Below are positions 53,446 through 62,060 of a DNA stretch of 64,000 nt, piece after piece. The position numbers and the translations under genes are program-made. Under the pieces are notes generated by a model. It had not been told where the DNA came from and did no database searches. It worked only from the letters and a program-made list of their open reading frames with translations. The DNA is from Mesobaculum littorinae (GTDB lineage Bacteria > Pseudomonadota > Alphaproteobacteria > Rhodobacterales > Rhodobacteraceae). Every line of letters begins with the position of its first letter. The stretch's first letter is position 1. The stretch lies in the NCBI RefSeq assembly GCF_004011175.1, contig NZ_RQXX01000002.1:310001-374000 (forward strand). Reading direction: 5' to 3'.

Positions 53446-55482
53446 ATGGGACACCGCGCCCACCTACGACCACTTTTCGCCAGCGTTTCGATGCTTGCGC
53501 TGCTCGCCGCCCCGGCGGCCACGGCGCAGGACGACACGCCCGGCCTGTTCACCCGTCTCGGCCGCGTCGTGCTGGGCTTCGGCGCGGAGCGGGTCGCCAT
53601 CGACACGCCGCAGGCCGTGACCGTGCTGGATCAGGCCGACATCGACGACACCCAGCCGACCACGGTGGCCGAGCTTTTCGATTTCGTGCCCGGCACGCAG
53701 GCCATCGGCTCGGACCGGGTCGGGGGGCTGTCGTTCAACATCCGCGGCGTGGGCGAGCTGTCGGCTTCGGACGAATCAAAAATCATCGTCACCGTCGACG
53801 GCGCCACGAAGTTCTACGAACAATACCGCATGGGGTCGTTCTTTGCCGACCCCGAGCTTTACAAGCGGGTCGAGGTTCTGCGTGGTCCGGCGTCGGCGAC
53901 GCTGTACGGATCGGGCGCGCTGGGCGGCGTCATCAACTTCGAAACCAAGGATCCCGGCGATTTCATCGCCGCAGATGCGACGAACGCGCTGAGGCTGAAA
54001 TATTCCTACGATTCCAACGGCCAGGGCAACCTGGGCTCGGTCATCTATGCCACGCGCCCCTCGGACCGGGTCGAGATGCTGGGCGCGCTGACCTATCGCA
54101 CCGCCGAAAACTACGAAGACGGCGACGGGCGCGAGATCGAGGGGTCGGAGTTCGACGCCGCCTCGGCGCTGGTGAAGGGAACCTACCACTTTGGCGACGG
54201 GCTGTCGCAAAGCCTGACCGCCTCCTATTCGCTGTGGGATTCCGAGGCCGACGACACCGCCTATTCCCAGACCGGCAGCCTGTCGGCCTTCGGCACCATC
54301 GACCGCGATATCCGCGACCAGACCGTGTCGCTGCGCTGGCAGAACCCCGCGCCGGGCAACCCGTGGATCGATCTCGACGCGGTGCTGAGCTATTCGAACA
54401 CCGAGGTCGAACAATACAACGCCTCGGCGCCGATCCCCTCGCCGCTGTTCGAGGACAGCGACTACGCCTACCGCACCACGTCGCTCAAGGTCGAGAACAC
54501 CGCCCGCATGTCGGGGCCCGCGTGGGAAAACTACCTGACCTTCGGCATGCAGGTGTCGCACCAGGAGCGCGAGGCGCAGGCGACGTCGGGGAACATCCTG
54601 TTCCACCCCGAGGGGACTGACGACAAGATCGGCCTTTTCGCGCAAAGCGAGCTGATCCTCGGCGAACGGCTGACGCTGATCCCGGGCATCCGGGCGGATT
54701 TCGTATCGCTCGATCCCGACAGCTCGATCCCCGACACCCGTAGCGTCGATGAGACCGCGATCTCGCCCAAGCTTGCCGTGATGTACGACGTCAACGACGC
54801 GATCTCGGTCTTCGGTTCGGTCGCGCGGACCGAACGCGTCGCCACGTTGGACGAGCTGTTTTCGACCGGTCCGGGCGAGGCGGCAAGCCTGTCTCTCGAC
54901 CCCGAGACGGCGAAAAGCGCCGAGCTGGGCTTTGCCTGGTCGCGTGAGGGGGTGCTGGCCCCGAGCGACGCGATGCAGCTGAAGACGACGGCCTTCTACA
55001 GCGACGTGCAGGACCTGATCGCCCGCGATAACACGGTGGGCACGCCCTACTATCGCAACGTCGACGAGGCCGAGCTCTGGGGTGTCGAGGTCGAGGCCGC
55101 CTATGAATCCGAGCGTGCCTTCGCCCGGCTGGCCTATTCCGATGTCCGCGGCGAGGACAAGGCGACGGGCGAGACGCTGTCGTCGGTGCCCGCGCAGTCG
55201 CTGGCGCTGTCCCTCGGCGGGCGGGTGCCGGCGCATGGGCTGGATTATGGCTGGCGCGGTCAGCTGGTCGATTCGATCGCCTACGGCACCCAGTCCTTCG
55301 ACAGCTACACGCTGCACGAGGTCTTCGTGGACTGGACGCCCGAGGGTGGCGCGCTCGAAGGCATGAATGTCCGCGCGTCGGTCGAGAACCTTTTCGACGA
55401 AACCTACCAGAACAGCCTGTCCGGCGATTATGGCCGCGGCCGGACCTACAAGCTGACCCTGTCCAAGGCCATCGACTGGTGA
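53446..55482 (+). CDS. hmuR: TonB-dependent heme receptor
   Basis: A 678-residue outer-membrane receptor: signal peptide (to ATAQDD, residue 25), plug domain (about 45-165; FVPGTQAIGSDRVGGLSFNIRG, VLRGPASATLYGSGALGGVI), then a 22-strand barrel ending in YKLTLSKAIDW with a terminal aromatic residue. Context identifies heme as the ligand. The heme-receptor FRAP/NPNL region is degenerate here (VARTERVATLDELF and LDPETAKSAELG), with no His between the two boxes. Confidence 0.9.
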   Translation: MGHRAHLRPLFASVSMLALLAAPAATAQDDTPGLFTRLGRVVLGFGAERVAIDTPQAVTVLDQADIDDTQPTTVAELFDFVPGTQAIGSDRVGGLSFNIRGVGELSASDESKIIVTVDGATKFYEQYRMGSFFADPELYKRVEVLRGPASATLYGSGALGGVINFETKDPGDFIAADATNALRLKYSYDSNGQGNLGSVIYATRPSDRVEMLGALTYRTAENYEDGDGREIEGSEFDAASALVKGTYHFGDGLSQSLTASYSLWDSEADDTAYSQTGSLSAFGTIDRDIRDQTVSLRWQNPAPGNPWIDLDAVLSYSNTEVEQYNASAPIPSPLFEDSDYAYRTTSLKVENTARMSGPAWENYLTFGMQVSHQEREAQATSGNILFHPEGTDDKIGLFAQSELILGERLTLIPGIRADFVSLDPDSSIPDTRSVDETAISPKLAVMYDVNDAISVFGSVARTERVATLDELFSTGPGEAASLSLDPETAKSAELGFAWSREGVLAPSDAMQLKTTAFYSDVQDLIARDNTVGTPYYRNVDEAELWGVEVEAAYESERAFARLAYSDVRGEDKATGETLSSVPAQSLALSLGGRVPAHGLDYGWRGQLVDSIAYGTQSFDSYTLHEVFVDWTPEGGALEGMNVRASVENLFDETYQNSLSGDYGRGRTYKLTLSKAIDW

Positions 55483-55490
55483 GAGGACCA

Positions 55491-55955
55491 ATGCAAGCAA
55501 GACTGATTCCAGCCACGCTGACCCTCCTGGCCGCGACCGTTTCGGTCGCGGCGGCACAGGAGACGGCAGCCGACGCCGATCCCGCGATGCAGGCCGCCGA
55601 CGCCACCCCGGCGCTGTCGGTCGAACTGAACGCGATGACGCCCACCGAGGGCGCCTGCCGTCTGACCTTCCTTGTCGAGAACCGGCTGGGCGCGGATCTA
55701 GACAAGGCGGTGTTCGAAACCGTGCTGTTGACGGACGAGGGGATCGTCGACCGCCTGACGCTGTTCGATTTCCGCGATCTGCCGCAGGATCGCCGCCGGG
55801 TGCGCCAGTTCGACCTGCCGAACCTCGATTGCGGCGGGCTGGGGCAGGTGCTGTTCAACGCCGCCGACAGCTGCGACGGCGCGGGCATCGCGCCCGGGGC
55901 CTGCATGGATGCGCTCGACCTTAGCTCGCGCACGGATGTGGAGATGGCGGGATGA
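55491..55955 (+). CDS. Exported protein of the heme operon, function unknown
   Basis: A 154-residue protein with a signal peptide (to VAAAQET, residue 22), an Ala/Asp-rich spacer and a folded domain (about 45-154) with four Cys (ACRLTF, LDCGG, DSCDG, GACMD), which could form disulfides. GAGAGGA before the ATG is a good binding site. It lies between the receptor and exbB genes, 8 bp from the first and overlapping the second. I do not recognise it as an established heme-binding family; a periplasmic accessory role in heme uptake is inferred from position. Confidence 0.8.
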   Translation: MQARLIPATLTLLAATVSVAAAQETAADADPAMQAADATPALSVELNAMTPTEGACRLTFLVENRLGADLDKAVFETVLLTDEGIVDRLTLFDFRDLPQDRRRVRQFDLPNLDCGGLGQVLFNAADSCDGAGIAPGACMDALDLSSRTDVEMAG

Positions 55956-56689
55956 TTGATCTGACCTCGGGCCTCGACCGTCTGCGCGGCCTCGTCGAAC
56001 TGGGCGGGCCGGTCGTCGCGATCCTGATCCTTCTGTCGGTGATCGCGGGCGCCGTCCTGATCTACAAGCTGGTGCAGTTCCGGCGGCTGGGCGTGGGACG
56101 GCACCGCGCCATCCGCCGTGGGCTGGACCACTGGGACGGTGGGGCCGAGGCGCGCGCGATCTCGGACTTCCGCGAAAGCCGCAACCACCTTGCCCCGGTG
56201 CTGGCGCAGGCCGCCGCGGCCCGGGCCGGCACGGCGCCCGCAGCTGCGGCGGACATGGGCCCCGGCACCGCGCCCGACCTTCTGAAATCGCGGATCGAGG
56301 CGCTGGCGGCGGTGCGCCTGGCGCGGCTGGAGCGCGGGTTCCGCATGCTCGACAGCATCGCCCAGATCGCGCCGTTGCTGGGTCTCTTCGGCACCGTGCT
56401 GGGGATGATCGACGCGTTCCGCGCGCTGCAGGACGCGGGTTCGTCCGTCGACCCCTCGATCCTTGCCGGCGGGATCTGGGTCGCGCTGATGACCACCGCG
56501 GTGGGCCTCGCGGTGGCAATGCCGTCGTCACTGGTGCTGACCTGGTTCGAAACCCGGGTCGAACGCGAGCGTGGGCTGATCGAGGCCGCGATCGAAACCG
56601 TCTTCTGCCCGATGGGCGCCCGCGTCGACAGCCCTGCTGCGCAGGGGGCGGCGCCTGCGCCACGCACCGCGGGGCTGCATGCCCATTAG
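55952..56689 (+). CDS. exbB: ExbB-type proton channel protein
   Basis: A 245-residue MotA/TolQ/ExbB protein with a first helix (about 18-40), a cytoplasmic loop, and two C-terminal helices containing IAQIAPLLGLFGTVLGMIDAF (130-150) and GIWVALMTTAVGLAVAMPS. It energises TonB for the heme receptor. It overlaps both the preceding gene and the first exbD. Confidence 0.92.
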   Translation: MIDLTSGLDRLRGLVELGGPVVAILILLSVIAGAVLIYKLVQFRRLGVGRHRAIRRGLDHWDGGAEARAISDFRESRNHLAPVLAQAAAARAGTAPAAAADMGPGTAPDLLKSRIEALAAVRLARLERGFRMLDSIAQIAPLLGLFGTVLGMIDAFRALQDAGSSVDPSILAGGIWVALMTTAVGLAVAMPSSLVLTWFETRVERERGLIEAAIETVFCPMGARVDSPAAQGAAPAPRTAGLHAH

Positions 56690-57065
56690 GCGCCCCACCC
56701 GCCGCCGCAAGGCCCTGTCGATGACGTCGCTGATCGACGTCATCTTCCTTTTGCTGCTGTTCTTCATGCTGTCCTCGACCTTCACCCGGTTTTCCGAGCT
56801 GCAGCTGACCGGCGGTGCGGCCTCGGCCGCCCCCGCCACCGGCGCGCCGCCGGTGTTCCTGCGTCTCGGCCCCGAGGCGTTGCGCCTCAACGGGGCCGAG
56901 GTCGCGATGACGGACCTGCCCGCCCGGCTGGCCGACCTGGCCGAGCCCGGTGCCGCGCTGCTGGTGCAGCCGGGGCAGGGGACCAGCGCGCAGAGACTGG
57001 TCGACCTGATGGTCGCGCTGGCCGGGATCGAGACGCCGAAACTGGCCGTGCGGGTGCTGGAGTAA
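56679..57065 (+). CDS. exbD: ExbD-family protein 1 (canonical)
   Basis: A 128-residue protein with a basic N terminus, one membrane helix (about 17-38) carrying the conserved Asp20 in SLIDVIFLLLLFF, and a periplasmic domain. This Asp is needed for proton-driven motion in ExbD/TolR. The gene overlaps exbB by 11 bp and is 3 bp before a second exbD. Confidence 0.92.
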   Translation: MPIRRPTRRRKALSMTSLIDVIFLLLLFFMLSSTFTRFSELQLTGGAASAAPATGAPPVFLRLGPEALRLNGAEVAMTDLPARLADLAEPGAALLVQPGQGTSAQRLVDLMVALAGIETPKLAVRVLE

Positions 57066-57068
57066 CTC

Positions 57069-57470
57069 ATGGCGATTCCCAAACCCCGCCCCCGCAGCAA
57101 GGGCGAACCCACCATCGCGCTGATCAACATCGTGTTCCTGATGCTGATCTTCTTCCTGATCGCGGGCAGTCTCGCCCCCCCGCTCGACGGGCGGGTCGAG
57201 CTGGCCGATGCCGAAGAGATCGCCGGTCGCGCGCCCCCCGACGCGCTGGTGGCGCTTGCAGACGGCACGCTGCTGTTCCGTGGCGAGCCGGTGACGCCGG
57301 AAACCGCGCTGGATCTTCTGCCCGAGGCCGAGCGGGGCGAGGACGGAGCCGCCGTGCGGGTGGTGCCGGACCGGGACCTGCCCGCCACGGATCTCGTCGC
57401 GCTCAGCGCCGCGCTCAGGCGTGCGGGGGCCGAGGAGGTCTGGATCGTCACCCGCCGGGGACTGGAGTAA
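57069..57470 (+). CDS. exbD: ExbD-family protein 2 lacking the membrane aspartate
   Basis: A 133-residue ExbD-like protein that aligns with protein 1 from residue 1, but the essential helix position 20 is Asn (ALINIVFLMLIFF) instead of Asp. The periplasmic domain is intact and includes PDRDLPATDLVALSAALRRAG. It probably forms a mixed dimer with the canonical ExbD inside the ExbB pore, giving only one protonatable Asp per complex. Followed 4 bp later by tonB. Confidence 0.9.
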   Translation: MAIPKPRPRSKGEPTIALINIVFLMLIFFLIAGSLAPPLDGRVELADAEEIAGRAPPDALVALADGTLLFRGEPVTPETALDLLPEAERGEDGAAVRVVPDRDLPATDLVALSAALRRAGAEEVWIVTRRGLE

Positions 57471-57474
57471 CGAC

Positions 57475-58629
57475 ATGTCGATGACCCCACGCCGCGTGAT
57501 TGCGGTGTCCGCCGCATTGGTGACCTCGGGGGCGCTGCATGCGCTGGCCCTCGCGCTGGAGCCCGGTTCGCCACCGATCGAGATGAAGGGTGGCGGCGCG
57601 GCCGCGCCCTCGGCCGTCGGATCGAGCTTTGCCGACATGATCGACGGGACCAATGCGGCGCAACCGGTCGAGCCGGTGGAAACCGCCGCCGTGCCCGAGC
57701 CTGCCGCCGTGACCCCGCCGCCGCCCGAGGTCGCAGAGACGTCGCAGCCCGAGACACCTCAGGCTGAGACGCCGCAGCCCAGGGCGGTTCGGGCCGAAAG
57801 CCCGCAGGCCGAGGCCGCGCGGCGAGCCGCGGCGCCGCAGGCCGACGCCGCCCCCCTTGCGGCGGCACCCGACGGAGACGTGCCGCTTGCCGCGGCGCCC
57901 AACGCCGAAACCCCGCCCGAGGCCCCGACGGTCGCCGCGCCTTCCGACCCGCAGGAGGCGCCTTCGGTCGAAGCTTCCGGACAGGCCGAGGCGGAGCCGA
58001 TCGAGGATCCCGCCCCGGCCCAGGCCGCGACGAGACCCGAGGTCGCCACCACGGCGCCGGTCACGCCGCCCGAGGCCGCGACCCCGGTCGAACCAGCGGA
58101 CGACAACGAGCAGGCGCCGCAATATTCGCGGCGCCCCAACGCGCGCCCCGAGGTGCCCGAGGAGTTCCTTGAGCGGCAACGGCAGCGACAGGCGCCCGAT
58201 CCCGCCCCCCAGCGGCAGGCCGAGCGCACGCCCGAGCCGCAGCGTCGGCAGGCCGCGCCACAGGGCAACGCGCAGGCCAATGCGCGGCGTGGCGACACCA
58301 ATGGCAGCAGCACGGCCTCCGCGGGGCCGTCGGGCTCGGGCGGGCGGCAGGCGCAGTCCGGCAACGCCGCCGCGGCGAATTACGGCGGCCAGGTGATGCG
58401 AAAGATCTCGCGCACCCGCAAACCGCGGGTGAATGCCCGGGGGTCGGCCGTCGTGTCTTTCACCATCGCGCCGTCGGGCGGGCTGGCGGGCCTGGGCATC
58501 GCCCGGTCCTCGGGCAACGCCCAGCTGGATCGCGCCGCGCTGGAACACCTGCGCCGCGCGGCGCCCTTCCCGGCACCGCCCCGCGGCGCACGGCGCAGCT
58601 GGTCGGTCGAGTTCGTGGGCGGCAGCTGA
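57475..58629 (+). CDS. tonB: TonB
   Basis: A 384-residue TonB: N-terminal membrane anchor (about 7-28), a very long Pro/Ala/Glu-rich periplasmic spacer (about 60-290, including PQAETPQ-type repeats), and a C-terminal TonB domain (about 300-384) with SFTIAPSGGLAGLGIARSSGNAQLD and RRAAPFPAPP. It carries energy from ExbB/ExbD to the heme receptor. The first ATG (57475) is used; an ATG 6 bp later is possible. Last gene of the operon. Confidence 0.93.
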   Translation: MSMTPRRVIAVSAALVTSGALHALALALEPGSPPIEMKGGGAAAPSAVGSSFADMIDGTNAAQPVEPVETAAVPEPAAVTPPPPEVAETSQPETPQAETPQPRAVRAESPQAEAARRAAAPQADAAPLAAAPDGDVPLAAAPNAETPPEAPTVAAPSDPQEAPSVEASGQAEAEPIEDPAPAQAATRPEVATTAPVTPPEAATPVEPADDNEQAPQYSRRPNARPEVPEEFLERQRQRQAPDPAPQRQAERTPEPQRRQAAPQGNAQANARRGDTNGSSTASAGPSGSGGRQAQSGNAAAANYGGQVMRKISRTRKPRVNARGSAVVSFTIAPSGGLAGLGIARSSGNAQLDRAALEHLRRAAPFPAPPRGARRSWSVEFVGGS

Positions 58630-58630
58630 T

Positions 58631-58710
58631 CCCGGCGGGCCTTGCCGCGGCAGGCGTCGTGCGGGCCGGACTGCGGCCCGCCCGGACTACGGCCCGCCCG
58701 GCCCGCCGGG
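58631..58710. terminator. Nested inverted repeats after tonB
   Basis: CCCGGCGGGCC (58631-58641) and GGCCCGCCGGG (58700-58710) are perfect 11-bp arms that enclose an inner hairpin GCGGGCC/GGCCCGC and two direct copies of a GGACT(G/A)CGGCCCGCCC unit. The structure starts 2 bp after the tonB stop. There is no T-run, so it may protect the mRNA end or act with Rho rather than be an intrinsic terminator. Confidence 0.45.
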
Positions 58711-58907
58711 ATATGGCGCCTTCGCCTGTATTCCGTGGGAAATTGAGCGCGCCGCGACCCTTGGTAAGCCCACAAAATAAGTTTCCCGAGATGCTATAAG
58801 AGCGTATGAACGGGACAGGGGCGGGACGAACCTGTTGCCACCAGCTTGCAGGGCCTTTGCGTGGTGGTGCCGTTCGGACGCTGTAACGGGAAGAAGGCTT
58901 GGGACAA

Positions 58908-59294
58908 ATGACATGCGAACTTAGCCGCATTCTTCACGTCGACGACGATGACGATATCCGCGAGGTTGTCAGTGTCGCCCTGCAAATGGTCGGTGGCTTC
59001 GACCTTGTGCAATGCGCCTCGGGGCGCGAGGCGCTGGACAAGGTGGTCGAGGCGAAGCCGGATCTCATCCTGCTGGACGTGATGATGCCGGGAATGGACG
59101 GGCCGGAAACGGCCCGGGCGCTGAAGGCCAACCCCGAGACTGCCGATATCCCGATCGTCTTCGTCACGGCCCGCGGAAATGACCAGTCGCGGGGCGAGTT
59201 GCTCGAAGCCGGGGGCGTCGACGTGATCGGCAAACCCTTCGATCCCATGACCCTCTCGGATCAGGTGCGGGCGGTCTGGGATCGCAGATCCTGA
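58908..59294 (+). CDS. Single-domain response regulator (CheY-like)
   Basis: A 128-residue receiver: acidic pocket DDDDD (about 12-16), phospho-acceptor Asp in LILLDVMMPGMDGPE, Thr in VFVTARG and Lys in VIGKPFDP. There is no output domain. The ATG at 58908 is preceded by GGGAC; a TTG 9 bp upstream is possible. It converges on an Hpt gene and lies near a second receiver protein, so the three may form one phosphorelay. Confidence 0.92.
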   Translation: MTCELSRILHVDDDDDIREVVSVALQMVGGFDLVQCASGREALDKVVEAKPDLILLDVMMPGMDGPETARALKANPETADIPIVFVTARGNDQSRGELLEAGGVDVIGKPFDPMTLSDQVRAVWDRRS

Positions 59295-59360
59295 ACACCC
59301 CGCGCCGCCGGTTTCTGTCCCGCTGGGTGCGCTGTCTCCGTGCCTCTCGGCGCGGTAGCC

Positions 59361-59714
59361 TTAGGAGGCGATGAGTCTTCGGACCTCGTTTTCGCGCAGG
59401 CACTCGGCCATCCGGTCCAGCATGGCCCGCACGCTTTTCATCATCTGCGACAGCGCTTCGCGGTCGCGATTGCCACGAAGGACGTGGCGAATGGCCGTTT
59501 CCGCATCGCTCGCGCTGGCACCCAGATCCTCAAACGCGAATGACCCGGCCAGCCCCGCGATCCGGTGCGATTCGGACATGATCGTGGTCAGGTTCGCCGT
59601 AACGTCCCTGCCGTGGCGGGCGGCTTCGAAACTATCGCCAAGGTCGGGCTTCAGCTTTGCGATCCGGTCGATAAACCGGGCGCGCAGACGTTCAAGGACA
59701 ATATCTTGGTGCAT
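59361..59714 (-). CDS. Hpt-domain phosphotransfer protein
   Basis: A 117-residue four-helix Hpt protein with the phospho-His motif SESHRIAGLAGSFAFEDLG (His about residue 50). It passes phosphate between receivers. It lies 39 bp downstream of, and in the same direction as, the receiver/GGDEF-like gene, and its 3' end converges with the CheY-like gene. Confidence 0.88.
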   Translation of the reverse strand: MHQDIVLERLRARFIDRIAKLKPDLGDSFEAARHGRDVTANLTTIMSESHRIAGLAGSFAFEDLGASASDAETAIRHVLRGNRDREALSQMMKSVRAMLDRMAECLRENEVRRLIAS

Positions 59715-59753
59715 AAAGGCATTTCCAGTCTTGGCCCGTGAACGGAAAAGAAC

Positions 59754-60731
59754 TCAGGCGCTTGCGATACTGTGCAGGTTGCCCTGGTGGGACAGGCGCA
59801 GCGGAGAAATCGCGGTGCGTGCCGATTCGATGGCATCGTGAATGGTCGCGGTGGGAGAGCCGCCAAAAAACAGGCTTTTCGATTTGACCGCGCCCATGGC
59901 AAGCGTCACGCGGCACTGCGATCCGTCGTCGTATTCCAACCCCAGATCGTTGATCGCGAACTGGATCTGACGCTGCAGATCGTCGGTCAGCGCCGGCGAG
60001 GCGCGGTGCGTCAGCACGACGTAAATGCCCGAGCCGACATAGGACATGATGAAATTGGATTGCTTGAACTGATCGGCGATGCATTCGGCCACGTCGGTCA
60101 AGGTCAGGAATAGTTCAGAGGGTTTCGCACGGGCATGGATGCCATCGAATTCCTCGATGCGAAAGCCCACGGCGACAGAATTGTACTGCTCGCTCCGCGA
60201 CATCTGCAGAACGAAGTTCTCGAGCTCGACCTCGTCCACGACGCCGTCGATATCCTGGATCGAGATCGCCTGATCGGGCGCGAAGCGGTTGCGGTTTTCG
60301 TATTCCTTCTTGAGGTTCTGCAGCGCGAAGATCTTCTCTGCCACCACCCGGTTCTGCTGGATCGTCTGCTCGGCCAGGCGCAGGCGGGTGACCAGTTCGA
60401 ACGGGTCGAAGGGTTTCGAGACGTAGTCGTTTGCGCCGGCAATGAAGGCGCGTTCGACGAAGCTGCGTTCGGTCATCGCGGTGATCATCAGGATCGGCGT
60501 CTGCTTGTAGAGTTCCTGCGCGCGGATCCTCTTGCACAACTCGATCCCGTCCATCCCCGGCATCTGGATGTCGAGCAGGATGCACCGGTAGGGGGCGAGC
60601 GCCTGATCGATCATCTCCAGCGCTTCGTGTGCCGACGAAGCCAGTGAGACATCCGTGTAGCCCGAGCTGGACAGCGTCGCTTCCAGCAGTTCGAGCATCA
60701 TGGGATCGTCGTCGACGGCAAGGATCTTCAT
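59754..60731 (-). CDS. Response regulator with degenerate GGDEF-like output domain
   Basis: A 325-residue protein: receiver domain 1-120 (AVDDD, CILLDIQMPGMDG, MITAM, VSKPFDPFE), a coiled helix (about 122-150), and a C-terminal alpha/beta domain (about 170-315) with a diguanylate-cyclase-like outline (AVGFRIEEFD, a long helix, SYVGSGIYVVL, and VTLAMGAV). The GG(D/E)EF position reads VGSGIY, so no cyclase activity is expected; it could bind nucleotide or a partner. The ATG at 60731 is used; an upstream TTG would add an unrelated basic stretch. Confidence 0.85.
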   Translation of the reverse strand: MKILAVDDDPMMLELLEATLSSSGYTDVSLASSAHEALEMIDQALAPYRCILLDIQMPGMDGIELCKRIRAQELYKQTPILMITAMTERSFVERAFIAGANDYVSKPFDPFELVTRLRLAEQTIQQNRVVAEKIFALQNLKKEYENRNRFAPDQAISIQDIDGVVDEVELENFVLQMSRSEQYNSVAVGFRIEEFDGIHARAKPSELFLTLTDVAECIADQFKQSNFIMSYVGSGIYVVLTHRASPALTDDLQRQIQFAINDLGLEYDDGSQCRVTLAMGAVKSKSLFFGGSPTATIHDAIESARTAISPLRLSHQGNLHSIASA

Positions 60732-60880
60732 CTGTCCGGACCCAATCTGAGCAATTCTCTGACGAAACCGCCACCCTCGGCCGGGCGGTGGCCTTTTGGC
60801 AAATTTGCCGGACAAGCGGGCATAACTGTGGCATAGACCTGACAATCTTCGTCTATCTCGACGGTACTGTCAGGGCATCC

Positions 60881-60921
60881 GGCGTCAGGCGGCCTGCCCC
60901 GGGCGTCAGGTGGCCTGACGC
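60881..60921. repeat. Direct repeat with embedded perfect palindrome
   Basis: GGCGTCAGGCGGCCTG (60881-60896) recurs as GGCGTCAGGTGGCCTG, and the second copy extends into the palindrome GCGTCAGG-TGG-CCTGACGC (60903-60921). Two spaced copies in a divergent promoter region suggest a regulator site or competing RNA hairpins; it cannot be assigned. Confidence 0.5.
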
Positions 60922-61047
60922 GAAAGGGGAGGCGGGCGCGCAACAGGTGGCGCTCTTTATACCTCTCAGCATTGAAAACGGGCCGCGGTAGGTTACCCCG
61001 ACGTGAGTTCGACGTATTCTTCATACCGGCGTCATGGTGAAGGAGTC

Positions 61048-61125
61048 ATGGATGCCGTGGAGGACAAACGCCCCCTGATTATCGGTTGCCGGTGTTCTTG
61101 TGCGCTGGGGGCACAGCGTATTTGA
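61048..61125 (+). CDS. Possible 25-residue leader peptide
   Basis: GAAGGAGTC stands directly before an ATG that opens 25 codons ending 10 bp before the GT8-like start. The peptide includes a C-x-C-x-C cluster. It could be a translated leader coupled to the glycosyltransferase gene, but so short a frame may also be chance. Confidence 0.25.
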   Translation: MDAVEDKRPLIIGCRCSCALGAQRI

Positions 61126-61135
61126 AGGACATGAC

Positions 61136-62056
61136 ATGACCGACGGCGTGATCTACGTCGCCGCAGGGAAGGACTATCTCGATCTGGCCGAGCAATCGGT
61201 CCGTTCCCTGAAGGCCGCCAATCCGCAGCTCGAGGCGGATATCTTCACCGATATGACGCCCGGGACCGATCTGTTCGACCGGGTGCACCCGATTCCCGCC
61301 GGCCCGACGGCCAAGCTGGCATCGCTGCCGCATTCGCGGTTCGACCGGACGCTCTACCTCGATTGCGACACGCTGATCCTTTCCCCCTTCGGGGACCTCT
61401 TCGATCTGCTCGACCGGTTCCAGCTGGCGGTGGCGCATGACGTCCGCCGCACCTCCGAGCTGATCCGGCAGGGGTTCCAGCACGCCACACCCTACGCGTT
61501 TCCACAGATGAACTGCGGCGTGCTGCTTTACCGAACCTCGCCGGAAATGATGGCGTTCCTGGGCGAATGGCAGTCGCGCTATACCGCTTCGGGGCTCAAG
61601 CGCGACCAGCCGACGTTCCGCGATCTGGTTTGGTCGTCGGACCTGCGGTTCTATGTCCTGCCGCCCGAATTCAACCTGCGCCGTGTCACGATGCTGGACG
61701 CGTGGGAGCCGCTGGATGTGCGGCCCACGATCATGCATTCGCACCGCCTGCTGCAGCACCTGCGCGGGCACGAGGAGCGGTTCAGCGACCTGGGCTCGAT
61801 CCTCGCGGTCGAGCGGGAAGCGTTGGACGACGAGTGGGCCGCGTTCGAGACTGCGCCCGTCGACGAAGAGGGCAACGGCCCCGCGCGGCGGTTCCACCTG
61901 GCCGAGGCCGAGGCGGCGCGTGGAACGGACCTCAAGGTGCCCGATCTTGCCGCGGCGCCCCGCCGCGACGCCCAGCAGCCTGCCTTCGGGATCGACGGGC
62001 GCGGGGACTGGCACGACCACGAACCCGAGACCGCCCGGCGGATGATCCGCTCCTGA
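61136..62056 (+). CDS. GT8-like glycosyltransferase
   Basis: A 306-residue soluble protein with a GT-A fold start (GVIYVAAGKDYLDLAEQSVRSLK), the metal/nucleotide-sugar motif D-x-D in LYLDCDTL (about 74-81), NCGVLLYR and a late MHSHRLLQHL that may supply the His ligand. The last 80 residues are charged and low in order. AAGGA precedes the ATG at 61136 well; a GTG at 61100 is less likely. Sugar and acceptor are unknown. Confidence 0.78.
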   Translation: MTDGVIYVAAGKDYLDLAEQSVRSLKAANPQLEADIFTDMTPGTDLFDRVHPIPAGPTAKLASLPHSRFDRTLYLDCDTLILSPFGDLFDLLDRFQLAVAHDVRRTSELIRQGFQHATPYAFPQMNCGVLLYRTSPEMMAFLGEWQSRYTASGLKRDQPTFRDLVWSSDLRFYVLPPEFNLRRVTMLDAWEPLDVRPTIMHSHRLLQHLRGHEERFSDLGSILAVEREALDDEWAAFETAPVDEEGNGPARRFHLAEAEAARGTDLKVPDLAAAPRRDAQQPAFGIDGRGDWHDHEPETARRMIRS

Positions 62057-62060
62057 CCGA

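Larger units (their letters stand above)
60732..61135. other. Divergent regulatory region between the receiver gene and the GT8-like gene
   Basis: These 404 bp hold no large gene. They contain the repeat cluster at 60881-60921, a possible 25-codon frame at 61048-61125, and AT-richer DNA at about 60955-60985 and 61010-61025 that could be promoters. The region is long for this compact genome. Confidence 0.5.
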
